Source of the DNA: Xanthoparmelia taractica
Lineage: Eukaryota; Ascomycota; Lecanoromycetes; Lecanorales; Parmeliaceae
Direction of reading: 5' to 3'
Length of the DNA: 45,170 nucleotides
Assembly (NCBI GenBank): GCA_033085395.1
Contig: JANQBS010000292.1
Coordinates: 1 to 45,170 of the forward strand
Made by a program: the position numbers and the translations under genes
Part shown: piece after piece, positions 23,521-36,386 of the stretch
Layout of the letters: each line of letters starts with the position of its first letter
How positions within the stretch are numbered: position 1 is the first letter of the stretch
Notes under the pieces: generated by a model
The model's input: the letters and a program-made list of their open reading frames with translations, nothing else
The model's database searches: none
What the model was told of the DNA's origin: nothing

Positions 23521-24612
23521 TTATTTATATATAGAGTAGATATTGCTAATTATTATTAGATTTGCGATCTAATCTAGATCAGCGACGTGATAGTGATATT
23601 AAATCGGCGATATATTGGAAGTATATATGTGAAGGTAATGTCTTAAACTAAGCTAAGTGTTATTATCAAGCGTTTTCGTAATATCTATTAATAATAAGAG
23701 AAAAGAAACTTATATTTTTATAAATATTTTACTTAATAAAGCACGATTAATAACGAGTTAAGCGATTTAATTATAATTATACGTAGCATAGCGACGAGCT
23801 AATCGATTTAATTATTATTTATAATAGTATTAGCGAGTAGCATTAAGAAGGAAAATATTAGAGAGAAAAAATTTGTATTAATAATTAATAAAAAACTTTC
23901 TATTTCTATTCTATTAGAATTCTTTATTTTTCTTTATTTATATAATTCTATAAATACTAATTAAGAGAATTCTTTGTTTTTTTTATTAATGCACTTCTAT
24001 TAATATTAAAAATCTACGACTCTTTTAAGACGTTCGAATTTCTTCTTTTTAATTAAGTTTATAATCGTATTAAGATTAATTATAATCTTAATTATCTTTA
24101 ATAATAACTTAACGAAAGTTCTTTTCTTTCTTTTTCGAGTTAATTATATAAGTTTATTATCTATTAATTCGTTCTTACTCGTAATCTTATCTATTTTCTT
24201 CGTAATATTCCAGTTATTAGCGTATAATAATAGATTATTATTATCGAGAACGAAGATTCGTTAACGATCTTCATAGTCGCGAACTTATATTTATTCTTAT
24301 AACTTAATATTCTAGCTTAATTAATATCGGGCTCGTTTTAATAAGATACTTAATAAAGTTTTTCTTATATTATTAATCTTAATTATCTTATTAAAATTAT
24401 ATAATAAGTTATAATCTAATATAATATTAAAAGTCTTAAATATAAAGCTTAAACTTCTTATAATATTAATATTCTTATTAATTTAATAGACTCTTATTTA
24501 AATAATTTATTTCTTTATATTCTTTAAGAATTAAAAATCGCTTATTAATTTATCTATTATCTATTTAATTAATTATAAAATATTTTTAATATTATCGATA
24601 TTTTACGTTAAC
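23521..24612 (-). other. Mixed stretch between H and K
   Basis: No complete domain can be assigned. A minus-strand frame at about 24290-24120 is unusually readable (VRDYEDR, then IFVLDNNNLLLYANN) and looks like part of a retroelement polyprotein, perhaps the tail of K or the linker before the integrase of H. The piece 23560-23860 is GC-richer, keeps CpA and may be a remnant of another short element or LTR. I see no repeat partner for it in the window. Confidence 0.35.
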
Positions 24613-26120
24613 GCGTAAAACTTACTTTAGCGATTATTAAATTTTTATAATTTTTATATTATTAAAATGGATAAATTATTATTTAAGAAGAATTTATTAA
24701 AGAGGAATTTAAAAATTTATTAATAAATATTAATAATTTTATATTTAAAGTTAAAAATTAGAATCTTATTTTTCTTAATTAATCTATTTCGAATATAATA
24801 GCGAATATTACTTATTATCGATTATACTATAATAAGCGCGTTTTTTAAGATTATAATACTTTTCCATAGAATATTTTTAAATAGAGTATATCTCTTTTAA
24901 TAGAATTTCTCTATTATTTTATTAAATTTTAATTTATGGTTTTTAATATTAATAATTAATATTTTTTATTAATATTTTATCAAAATATTAAGTCTTATTA
25001 AGATAATGTTATTAAACTTAAAAAAGCGTGTTGTAGCGTATATTATCGCTTTTATTATTAATAACGATATTATATTAGAAGAAAGCGCTAATTCGCGTAT
25101 CGACTTGAATAAAGTAATAATTTCTTATAATTTATTTAAAGTCGTCTTTAATTACGCTAATAAATTACGCGTAATAATCTTTATTTAATAAATCGATTAA
25201 CGAATTAATTGTATAGTTTATAAAATTAATTAACCAGTTAATAAATTATTAATACTAAGTGAGAGAAAATCGCGTATTATATTAATATTTCTTATATCTT
25301 CGTTGCGAAGTATTAATTCGAGATTTTTCTTAATAATATAATAAAACGTAGATACAAAGCGAGTCTTATTAATTATTGAAGAATAGTAAAATTGCATTAT
25401 ATATATAATAAAAAGAAATTTATTATCTTGCTTATTCTTATATATCTTCGCGTAATTATTAATTTTCTAAGAATTTAAAGTACTTATTCGAATAGTCTTA
25501 ATGTTTTCGTATAAGATATATATATTTCGATAAATAATATCTTTAATTAAATTATTAAATAGTTTATTAATTATCGATCTTATATTTAGATAATTTATAA
25601 GAATATAATCGTTTAGTTAAAAGATTACTAATTAATAAGTTATTCTATCTTTATATAAAATATTTATTACGAGAATTTTATAGATTATAAAATCGAATAG
25701 AAGTATATATTTAAATGATTATATCGTAGCATCGTTGATCTTTAATATAGTCAACCCTGGTTATAACGAATTGAAAATTCCGCTCGAGGGCTTCGTTATA
25801 AACAAGTTTTCGTTACAATCAGAGAGCACTAAGAGGACGCTAAGCCTAGAGTGATATAGATTATTTAGAATACTAACAAATTTATGAAGCTTTCTAAGAA
25901 ATTTCTGGCCGAAGTATAATTTTGTATGAATAAAAAAACCTGTTTATAATGAATATCGTAAAATTCTTAGCTAAACCCTAACGAATTCGTTATAGCGAAA
26001 AATTCGTTATTTTACATACAAAAAAGTTGGTCCATAGAGTGTGTTCGTTACAGCCAAGTATTCGTTACAAGGGGGTTCGTTATAGCCAGGGTTGACTGTA
26101 TTACGCTATTTTAATCGAAT
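24613..26120 (-). mobile_element. Gypsy integrase fragment 'K', second copy
   Basis: This matches 9670-10800 nearly base for base apart from transitions, with a MITE inserted at 25748-26098. It lies in the same orientation and the same position relative to G as the first copy. The plus-strand open frame at 25006-25188 lies antisense to the K reading and is not considered a gene. The left limit of 24613 is only where the comparison with the first copy ends, since that copy is cut there; K may extend further left. Confidence 0.6.
25748..26098. mobile_element. MITE of a second family (351 bp), pogo/Fot-like ends
   Basis: Terminal inverted repeats of 23 bp begin CAGTCAACCCTGG (C changed to T at the left tip) and read on to TATAACGAA. 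TA lies on both sides (25746-25747 and 26099-26100). The first K copy has a single TA here, proving the insertion. Several GTTATA/GTTACA-rich sub-repeats (TTCGTTATA, TTCGTTACA) recur inside both arms. The CAGTC start with TA duplication is typical of pogo/Fot1-type elements. There is no coding capacity and little RIP-type mutation. Confidence 0.92.
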
Positions 26121-26492
26121 ACGATAAACGTAAAATATTAAGATTTATTCTTAAATATAATTCTTTACGCTTATATATACGAGCTATATCGATAATCGAA
26201 CTTCTTTAATTCCTTATATTAATAACGCGATTTTTATCTTACGTTACGAATTAAGAACTTATTATTCGTAAGTCTTCTTATAGAGTTATTAATCTTAACT
26301 TATATTAAATTTATAATCAATAATCTTATTAAATTCTACTTATTAACTATTTTATTAATTCTATTATTCGTTATAATAAATTAAAATAGAATATTTAATA
26401 TAGATACGAGATACGTTAAGCTAGAGCGAGATATAATAATATTAACGTAGACTTTATTACGAAAAATATTATAGAAAGATAAAAGAAATAAG

Positions 26493-26555
26493 ATTTTTAT
26501 AATACGAAGTGAGATTATTATAATACGAAGTAAAATTATTATAATGCGAAGTTAG
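26493..26555. repeat. Tandem repeat, three 21-bp units
   Basis: Three units of the form ATTATTATAATACGAAGT plus three variable bases, downstream of the G2 chromodomain-like region. The third unit has TGCGAAG for TACGAAG. The matching region is absent from G1, so it cannot be dated. Confidence 0.75.
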
Positions 26556-27405
26556 ATTTATTAATAAAACAAATTTCGTTATTATTTTATTTCACTTATC
26601 TTATTTTAACGATTACTAATAATATATTAATTATTATTTTACGTTTAATAAACGATAGTTTAATATTATTATAATATCTAAACGAAGTTATTAATTATAT
26701 CAAGTATAATTAATAATTAATAATAATCGATCACGACGACGTAACGAAGATAAGCGATATTCTCTCTCGTAGTTATCTAAAATATCCTTAACGCTATAGA
26801 GTAAATACTTATTATATTATTAATTATACTTCGATCTTTAATCTTTTTATCTTATTAGATACTTAATAATTATTTTTCTTAATTATAACGTCGTTATCGA
26901 TTATCTATAAGCTTGTTAATCTTATAATTATATTAATTCTTGTTAAACTCGAAGATCGTCGATTATTAATTTAATTTTATATCTCGATAATAAGATTTCT
27001 TCTTCTTAAGATTTGATTCGAGTTATGTAATTAAAATAATTAAATAAATATTTTAATACGCTAGCATCTTTAGCTTATATATAAGATTATTAATTTTTTC
27101 TTATAATTTTAAATAATCTTACGAGCTAATTAATAAACGTATAATTCTTTATTCTTAATATTATATATCTCTAATATAACTTTAGAAAATTTATATTATT
27201 AATTTTTAAGAAGATTAAGCGATAATAAAAATCGTAAGTAATTTTTATCTTTAGATTAGTCTAAGCGATTATATTCTTAATCTTCTTAATATTAATTATT
27301 CGCTTATAAGAAAATTATCATTAATCTTAATTAATAATAAAGATAAAAGAATATCGCGAAGATAATAATTATAAATAACTCTATTTAAATTTAGTTCGCT
27401 AAAGA

Positions 27406-27549
27406 TATCAAAATATAAGGTAGAACACTTAGTTATATTATTCTAAGTGTGCTATGAAAGGTAAGTGCGATCTAACTAGATAAGGTTACGTGACTTGATA
27501 TTTGCTAAGCCTTGATATATCACGTAAGCACGCGATCCAACTTTCAATA
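27406..27549 (-). repeat. 3' LTR of C3 (144 bp)
   Basis: On the minus strand it starts TATTGAAAG (ancestral TGTTGAAAG) and ends TTTTGATA. It aligns without gaps to the LTR at 34177-34320, with 14 differences, every one a transition. Confidence 0.93.
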
Positions 27550-27799
27550 CTCCTCTTCGCATATTATCGACTCTCTATTTAAAATATGAGATTCGAAGAT
27601 CACGACTTAAACGCCGAGTAATTATCGTGAAGTTAATATATTTATTATGAGAAATAAACGTAGGATAGTAATAGTAAAAAAACGATATATGCTTATATTC
27701 GTCTTATTATCTTATATAAATTTTTTATTTTTTATTAAATAAAAATTCTTAAAAATAAAAATTTTATATTTAATAAATATATATTAGATTTTCATCGAA

Positions 27800-30700
27800 T
27801 TACGATTAAAGAATATATATAAAGATAATAAGTAATCTAATTAAAATATAAACTTCGTTAAATAATTAATTATAAGATCTTATAAGAATTATTTAGAATA
27901 TTAATGCTTAATAATAATAATTAATTATAATATATATTAAGGTAATACGTTTTATAATATAGATCTATAAGGTAATAGTAAGGCGTTGTTGCGATATTTA
28001 ATATCGAGAATCTTTTTATTTATTACGTTACTCTCTTAATAGAAGCTTCTTTAGATAGAATTATAATTGATATTCTAACTCGATTAGAGATTAAATTAAC
28101 TTAAAATTATTCTTATAAAGATTTTTAATAAGTTTATTGATTATTTATTTATTAATTAATATATACTCGAAAGTAATAATATCGACGATAACTTATTCTC
28201 GCACGTAGTAATATTAAATATTAATATACTTAATACGAGCATAAAATTAAGAATTCTTAGTTAATGCTATAATGTCTTAATTATCGTAATAATTAATAAT
28301 TACTTAGACGCATTTAATATTAGAATTAAGTTAATTTAGAAGTTCTCGCAATTAAATTATCTTTTTTATAATTTAAGTTTAATTAATATATTTAACTTCG
28401 TAAATCGAAAGAGCGATTATAAATTAATAATTCGAAGATTAATTAATAATTATACTATTTATATCGAAGACGTATCTCGAAATAAAACATTAAATATTTT
28501 AATCTCTCGTCTAATTCGCGTCTATATAATTAATAAATAATTTTAAATCTTCTTTAAATATAAGCTATTAATTTTTAATATTATTAAGATATTAAAAGAT
28601 TTATTAAAGTTTAAGTTATATCGAGAAATTACTAAGATAGCGTATATAATATCGAATTAAGTACTTAATAAAGCGTATTTAAGAGATTTAATAGCGAATT
28701 AATAGATAAATCGATTCTTTTTAATAATTATAAAATTATTATTAACGATATAAAATTTATCGCTAATTATAGGCGTAAGAGATAACGCTAAATTTAATAT
28801 ATTATACTTCTTTAGAAATTTCTTCATATAATTCTTTTATCTAAGACGAAGAATGCGATTAATATAATTTCTAATAATTAATATATCGAGATAATAAATA
28901 TACGAATCTAAATTAATTATCTTAAACTTCTTATTAAGCTTATTTTTAATAATTTAAATATTCTTCTTATTAAAATTAGCGAGAAGAATATCGTTTATAT
29001 AGATAAGGATAATAATAATATTATTAATAAACATCGAAAGATTAATAGCAATAATCTCGAAACTTAATTTCTTTAAATAAATAATTAGAGTATTATATTA
29101 AATTCTAGGCGATTACTTTAAACTATAAAATATCTTAATAAGCTTATATATCTTATATTCTTAATCTTTAATTATAAATTCGATAAGCTAAGATATATAA
29201 ATAATTTTCTAAACTTTATCGTATAAAAATACGATTTTTATATTTATTTATTTGAGTTTTTAATTTAAAACGATAATTAATATAAAGATAATTTTATAAC
29301 TTATAAATTTAATTATTAAGATAAAGATTTCGTTAAAATCGATTTCTTCTTATTATTCGAAATCTCGAATAACTTAACGCGCTTTATATCAAATAATCTC
29401 CTCGATAAATCTACGCTTAAATTCATATATTTAGCGATCGCCTAAGATATATATATTAATAAGAAGATTTATTAAGATTTAGATCTTATTAACTCGATAA
29501 GATTTAACTTCGTCGTCTATAGTAAGCTTTTAATATATCTTTATATATAAGTTTATTATTATCTTCTTATATATATGAGATTCGTAGAATTTTAAGAAAT
29601 TAACTTTAATTAATAACGCGAGAGAATTTAATAAGATATTCTTATTTGCTCTATAAATATCGAATAATCTAATAATTATTATTAAATTTATTTTATTTAT
29701 TAAGCGAATTATAAATCGAGAGATTAATATTAATTACGTCGAAAATAAAGGCGTAGAGATTATAAAAAAATATATTATCACTAATTATCTTAAATAATTC
29801 TTTTATTAATTTCCAGTTAATCGCTTATATAATAATTAATAAAATTATTTTTAATAATTTAATCTTAATAATATTTAAAAACTTAAGAATTTCTTCTTTA
29901 GCGATAATTATAAGTCTTTATTTTTAACGCTTTTTTTTTAAAACTACGATAAAGAATAAGAATTATTCTTAATTCTCTATTATTCTTCGATTATAATAAT
30001 AATTAATAATCTTAATATTAGCGATAACGTTATCACTTAATTAAAAAAGAATAAATTTAAGAGAGACGTTATCGATTTATTTAATATTTATAATAATTTT
30101 AATTTTATTATTAAATGTAAATATACGATAGAATTTATCTTTATAGCTTAATAATTAATCTTTAAGAACGCGATTCTAATACTTTTTTTAGATATAACTT
30201 CGAAGTATAACTTAATAATATTTAATTTATTCGATAATACGAAGATATAATATATCGAGTAAAAACTTAATATATATCTTATAAGAGATAATATCGCGTC
30301 TTATAATCGATTAAATATTTCGTAGAATATTAATAATCTAAACGAATTTCGATTAATACTTTTATAAAAGATCGCTTTCTTTAAGTATTACGCTAATCTT
30401 ACGCTAAATAATAATATCGAGACGCTTAAATTTATTATTTATTTAAGAATTATCGAGAATAGTTTTCTTTTAAATAATATCTTTAGATGTATAAAAGATC
30501 TTTATCTTATAACTATTAAATTCTATTTCGCAATCGAATCGTAAACGTATATATTAATAATTATTTTATTTTATATTATTAAGAAATATCTTAAAAGTTA
30601 TAATAAGTATTTTATTAGATTTATTTAATAAGAGATAGATAATAAAGCGTAAAGTTTTATTATAAAGAAAGATTATTATAAATTAATAATCGTTATATAA

Positions 30701-33700
30701 AAGCTTAAAGAGACTCTAAAGATTATTATAAATTAAATTATTCTCATGCTTATTAGACTTAATATATTATTTATATAATATCTATTTTATATTAATTATA
30801 AAGTATAACTCGTAAATATCGCTCGATAATAAGATTAAAAGATTTATTTTAATATATATCTTAGCGAGTTTCTTCAGATTTTAAACACTTAAATAATTAT
30901 AACGTAAATACTATATTCTTAGCGCTTCGAGATTAATATTCGCTTCGAATAAAGTTTTCGAAGACGTTAAATTAAACTTAATTAAAAACTTATTAAAAAT
31001 AAATATATCTTCGTTAATAATCGCTAATGTTAAAAATATTTTTCTTTAAGTATTTAAGATATAAAAACGATTTTTAATATATCTAAAGAAGATTTACTCG
31101 CTATTAATAAAGAGATCGCTCGAAATAAATGAGAGAAAATAATCTTATTATTTTAATTATCTCTTAAAGATAAGATTATAATTATCGCTTAATATTAATT
31201 ATACGTCTTAAAGAGTTTATATATATTTAACGTTATTAATCTTATATTCTAGATTAATATTATCGAAGCTAATAATTATTAGATTATTAATAAATTTATA
31301 TATCGAATAAGACGATTTAAAGAGCTCGAAAGTAATAAATATCGAGAAATCGTAAGTTATATATTAAATATAGACGTAGTCACGGACTTAGAGTAAAAAT
31401 ATAATTATTATTATAAACAGAATAATAATTTACGCTCTATTAAAAGACGTAAATATTATAAACTTATAATACTTATTAAGTAAAGCTTCAAAGTCAACGA
31501 AAAGATTATAAGCGCTTAAGATATACGCGACGAAATAGCGAGCGATCTTTAAGTGATTGCTATAGTAACTTTAGCGTTAAAAAATTAATTCTTATTCTTA
31601 TTTTTATTCTTATCTTTATTTTTTTTAAGCTTATTATTATTATCTTCTTAATTATTATAATTATTATAATTATCGCGATCGACGCGATTATTACGATTAT
31701 TACAATTATTTTTTTCGTCTTAATTATTATCTTCTCGTGAATATTTATAATTATATTTAGCGTTAAAATAATTTTTTTTATAGATAATAAAATACTTAAT
31801 AATATAAATAAACGTGCGAGAGTTACTTAAAATAATATTACTTTGAATTTTATATTTTATAATATTAACTTCGAGAGAGACGAATACGATAATACTCTAA
31901 TTTATATAATCGAGAGTATCGGCGACGATAATTAATAGCGTATATATCTATAAATTTAAAATAAAATTTATAAAATTAATTATTATATTAAAAAAGCGAG
32001 TAATTATATAATTTAGTAAATATTTAATCTTATTCTTCTTATTATAGACGTTATAATTTTAATTTTAATGCTTATAATATAAATTATATTAAGAGCCTAG
32101 CTCTTTATAAAAATAAGATATTTTTTTAATTTTTATTAATAATAAAGAAATTTTTATTAAATTAATTTCTAAACTTTTATAAGATATTAATAAATTAATT
32201 AATATACGCTTAAGAATTATTCTCGTAGATTAATAGAGTAAAAGCTTTTAACTTTTAAATTATAAAATTAAGAATATCGAAATTATAAGATTTATATTTT
32301 TTTTAGCTTTTTTTAGACAAGAATAAAATTAAAAAAGCTCTTAATTTTATTATAAGAATTATCTTTATAGCGAGTTTTTATTATAATATAGATTTATTAA
32401 TACGCTCTATTTTAAATTATAATATATATTCTATTAATAATAATAATTAATTAATTAAATTTATCTTCGATATAATATTAAAGATCTAATATTTTTAGAA
32501 AGTCTTATATCTATTGCTTTCATCTACGGGTCGGAAAGGTGTGGTATCTGTTGAATATAGTCGTTTTCAACTTTTTTTCAACTTTTTTTTAAAAAAAATA
32601 TATCTTTTTAATCTATTTATAGAATTTTATAATTATATAAGCGTTCGCTTAAGCTTCTTAGGTATTTTTATAATATACAAAAATATTACGTAATATATTT
32701 ATTATAAACCCAATGGGAGTATGGGATATCCCATACCATCAAATATACCACACCTTTCCGACCCGTACCTGAGTTTCATCTTTAATAATTAAAAGTATTC
32801 TTAAATATCTCGATCTTATCGAATATATTTAAATTAATTAAGAATTTAATTTCTTCGATTATAATACTTAGACTTTAGAGCTTAATAAAGAAGTAAATAA
32901 GATTAATAACGCTAATAATATAGAGCGTATTAGAAAATCGAAGAGCTCTTCTCTCTTAGAGATAGATTTAAGTAATAATTTAGAAATTAATTATTTAGAG
33001 ATAAAAACTAAATTAGCGCGTATAATCGAGAAATAGTCGTTATTATCGCTATCAAAAAGATTTAAGATAATTATAAGAGTCTATAACGTATACGAGAAGT
33101 CTCGCTAAGCTCTAAGATTAATTCGATATAATTTAAATCGTTATTAACGAAGTTCTCTTATATAGCGATCTAAGAAATATATTTAAATAAAGTTTTTTTT
33201 AAGAACTTAGAAAAAGAAGAAAGAAAGTTAATATATAAGCGATATTTTTTTAAGAAGATATTTATCTTTATAGATAAATACGAGTTCGAATATATTTCGC
33301 TTTTTAAGCTATTTTTATAATTAATTAACTCTTTTAATTAAAGATCTTATCTTATACGCTTATAAATATTAATTATTATATTAGTCTTCTTATAAGATTA
33401 TTTTCTTATAATTTATTCTCTTTTTATTATTATAGAGAGCTTTTTTTTTATATATTAATATTTAAAATATATAAGATAGAGATTAATTTTTCTTTTAATT
33501 AGTTATCGAATTTATCTTTAACTTATTTTTAAATCTTATTATAAATATTTCGCACTTAAAATATTAAAAATTATTTATTTATCATTAAATTTTAATATTA
33601 TAAGATAAGCGATAATAATATATTATCTCTCGCTTTTAGCGTGTTTTACGTAGAAAAGCTAATAATATCTTAAAAATCTTAGCGACCACGTAATAGCGAG

Positions 33701-33900
33701 CGCACGATAATTATAATATTTTACGCTTAATAGCGATTTACGACGATTCTTAGCGATACGCTTTATATTATCTTAAATAAGATCGAATACTATTAATATT
33801 AATACGACGAATCGATAATATAAAACTAAATCGATAGCGTGATATAGCACTTAATATTTATATTGTTCTTACGAGCGAATCGCAGTTATTTTAACTTAGA
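27800..33900 (-). pseudogene. Broken Copia gag-pol of C3
   Basis: Reading right to left, the gag zinc region near 31800-31738 has YFIIYKKNYFNAKYNYKY, a decayed fungal Copia knuckle of the CxxCxxxxCxxxxH kind. RT near 29260-28970 has FLYDKV, then IIYI, then YKLIKIFYSLK, matching 'FLYGxVxExIYM' and 'KALYGLK'. The catalytic box is YIND at 28990-29001 followed by ILLANF. RNase H and the Copia C-terminus should lie at 28600-27800 but are too eroded to quote. MITE 2 interrupts the 5' (gag) side. Stops occur at Trp/Gln sites. The order and strand agree with the LTR and polypurine tract positions. Confidence 0.85.
32527..32765 (+). mobile_element. MITE 2 (239 bp), deletion derivative
   Basis: It has the same ends as MITE 1 (CGGGTCGGAAAGGTGTGG) with TA on both sides (32525-32526, 32766-32767). 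It lacks 35 bp present in MITEs 1 and 3. The missing piece lies between two copies of CCCATACC in the full-length form, and one copy remains here at 32730-32737. A poly-A/T run is 2 bp longer. It lies within C3 on the gag side, so it inserted after C3. Confidence 0.93.
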
Positions 33901-34176
33901 ATAATTATCTTAAAGATAGAAATTATTTATAATAAAAAGATTAACGCGTAGAGAAAAAGCGTAATAGCGTCTAATAACGCTTAAAGAATTTAAAAATAAT
34001 ATAAGTGATAATGCTCTAAGATGCATTATAGTGTCTTTTGTAATCTATATCTTTATTGAGATAAGACGTCGTCGATATTCAATAAAGCTTCTAAAGATAA
34101 CTACGATTATAATACGATAGAAGAAAGTTTATATTATACTATAACAGTTAATCGGGTAGAGCCTAGACTTATAATC

Positions 34177-34320
34177 TATCAAAATATAAGATAAAACACT
34201 TAGTTATATTATTCTAAGTGTGCTATGAAAGATAAGTGCGATCTAGCTAGATAAGGTCACGTGACTTGGCGTTTGCCAAGCCTTGGCATATCACGTAAGT
34301 ACGCGACTCAACTTTCAATA
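34177..34320 (-). repeat. 5' LTR of C3 (144 bp)
   Basis: This is the partner of the LTR at 27406-27549. It keeps the palindrome TCACGTGA at 34257-34264, where the other copy has TTACGTGA, and is the less mutated of the two over its central part. The primer-binding site should follow at 34176 leftward, but no tRNA match is obvious. Confidence 0.93.
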
Positions 34321-36310
34321 AAATACATTAAATAAATTATTTAAGATATCTCTAAGACGAGCTAAATACCTAATTTAATTTAATTTCGAGTCACTTATTA
34401 ATTAATATCGTAAGATAATCTCGATAATCTAATTTATTCTTTTCGATTAATTACTAATTTACGAATAATAAATAAAGCTTATTAAAAAAACTATATTAAG
34501 TTTTCGAAATATTATCTTTTGAAAAACTAATATAAACTTTCTATCTCTATCTAAGATAAAAGCGATCGATAATCTTTAATTAATAATCGTATTTAGAAAT
34601 ACGTTAGCTTAGTCTTCTACTAAGTATCTATCTTTATTTAAAATTAATATATTTTTTATTAAAAACTTATATATTACTAATATAATATAATTTATATTAT
34701 TTTTAATATTCAATAATACGAGAATAAAGTTCGCGACTATTATATAATGTAAAATTATTAGTCTTATAATAGAGTTAAAAGACTTATAAATAAAATAACG
34801 CTTGGCTTAATTTAAATTATATTTATAATATTAATATATATATTCATATAGTCGGCGACTAAGTTTACGAAAGAAGTAATTACTAGCTATAACTTCGAAA
34901 ATTCTATTAAATTCGATATAAGCGTTAATATTATAAGCTTAATAATATATTTTCTTCTCGCAGATCTTAATAAGATATAATCTAACTCTATTACTAAAGT
35001 AAATAAAGTAAATAAATTTATTCTTAAAATAAAATCAAATTCGAAAACTAATAACTTATTATTTAATATTTATAGAATCTTTATTTATTTCTTAGTCTTA
35101 ATATAGAATATTTAAATTTTAATTTTAAAGTCGTTAGATATTTCTATTAGAAATCCGTTAAAAGTAAATATATTATTAAGCGTTTTCTCTTCGAATATCA
35201 ATATTCTCTTTTTAATTACTAATTTAGATATTAATCTAAAAAGAATATCTAATATAATATACTACTTATTCAATTTATAACGAATATTTAAATTAAATTA
35301 TAAAAAACATTGCGACGCTCTAATTCGATGTAAGTTAAGCTTATTAATCGATAAGAAGATTAAACTAACTTATTTAACAATACTTATTATTATTATTATA
35401 TATATAATTATAATAAGGGGCGAATTATTAATAAAATATCTAACTTTACGAATTATTTAAATTAGATCGACGATTTCTAGCTCGATAAATTAATATCTAA
35501 ACTTGATATTATTAAATAATTTAAATTTAAATAAAATCGATATAATATTCGATTTAAGAAACTTATCTTTCGAATTACTTTTAATATAATAAATTTAAAC
35601 GTCGAAATCTCTCTCTATTAATATATCGAGATTAATATATATACGTTATTACGAATTAAAATATATTAATAATTTTGATAAAGAAAAAGACTTCTATAAT
35701 AGGCGAAAGAATTTAAGTAATAATGATTTCTTCTTGAAAGATATTCTCTTCGTAATGTTCTTTCTTCTTTACTCGTTAATAACGAATAAATTTTTTAATA
35801 ATAAAGTCTTCTATTATTAAAAAGATTTTATCTTCTATATATAATAAAAAATTTTATTATATAATTATTTCATTAATTTAAAATAGTATTCGAGAATTTT
35901 AAGACTAGCGAGAAAGATTAAACTTATTAAGACTTTAAATTTTTTTCTAAGTTATCGTTAACTTAAACGTATCTATTCTTTAATTAAATAATATAATATC
36001 TATATGATTTAAAAACATCTTTTTTAAGCTAATAATAATTTTTAACTTAATAAGTAATTTAAAGAGTTATTGAAAATAAGTAAAAAAATCTTTAAAGCTA
36101 GACGAGAAACTAATTAGATCGTTAATATAGATTCTTATAAAGTTCTTAAACGATCTTAATTCTTTATATATAATTCTTTACACGTATAGCGAAAAACCCT
36201 TATATTCTATCGTTATTATCTTAAAATATTTTAAAACTCGATCTAAGATAATTATTTATTTATATTAATCTTTAGATTATATATTAAATTATAAACAATA
36301 ATAATAATTT

Positions 36311-36386
36311 ATTTAGAATATTAATATTTATTTAGAATATTAATATTTATTTAGAATATTAATATTTATTTAGAATATTAATATTT
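36311..36386. repeat. Four tandem 19-bp units inside G2 RT
   Basis: Four exact copies of ATTTAGAATATTAATATTT. The G1 copy has a single equivalent unit (about 13100-13125). The gain of three units is 57 bp, a multiple of three, so the frame would be kept. The repeat falls just upstream of the catalytic half of RT. Confidence 0.9.

Larger units (their letters stand above)
27406..34320 (-). mobile_element. Ty1/Copia retrotransposon 'C3' (complete, 6.9 kb)
   Basis: Two 144-bp LTRs in direct orientation bound a minus-strand Copia interior. Five-base flanks AAAGA (27401-27405) and AAATA (34321-34325) look like a target duplication with one G/A change. The interruption falls inside G2 integrase, which continues on both sides. 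A polypurine tract (GCGAAGAGGAG on the minus strand, 27550-27562) precedes the 3' LTR. MITE 2 sits inside. The family is related to, but distinct from, copies 1 and 2: LTR ends are alike, the rest differs. Confidence 0.93.

Noticed and set aside
25006..25188. 60-codon plus-strand open frame
   Set aside because: The same stretch in the first K copy (about 10060-10240) is antisense to a retroelement frame. No start context or domain supports it.
26493..26555. Short 21-bp tandem units as a CRISPR array
   Set aside because: Units are contiguous without spacers, AT-rich and only three in number, in a fungal genome.
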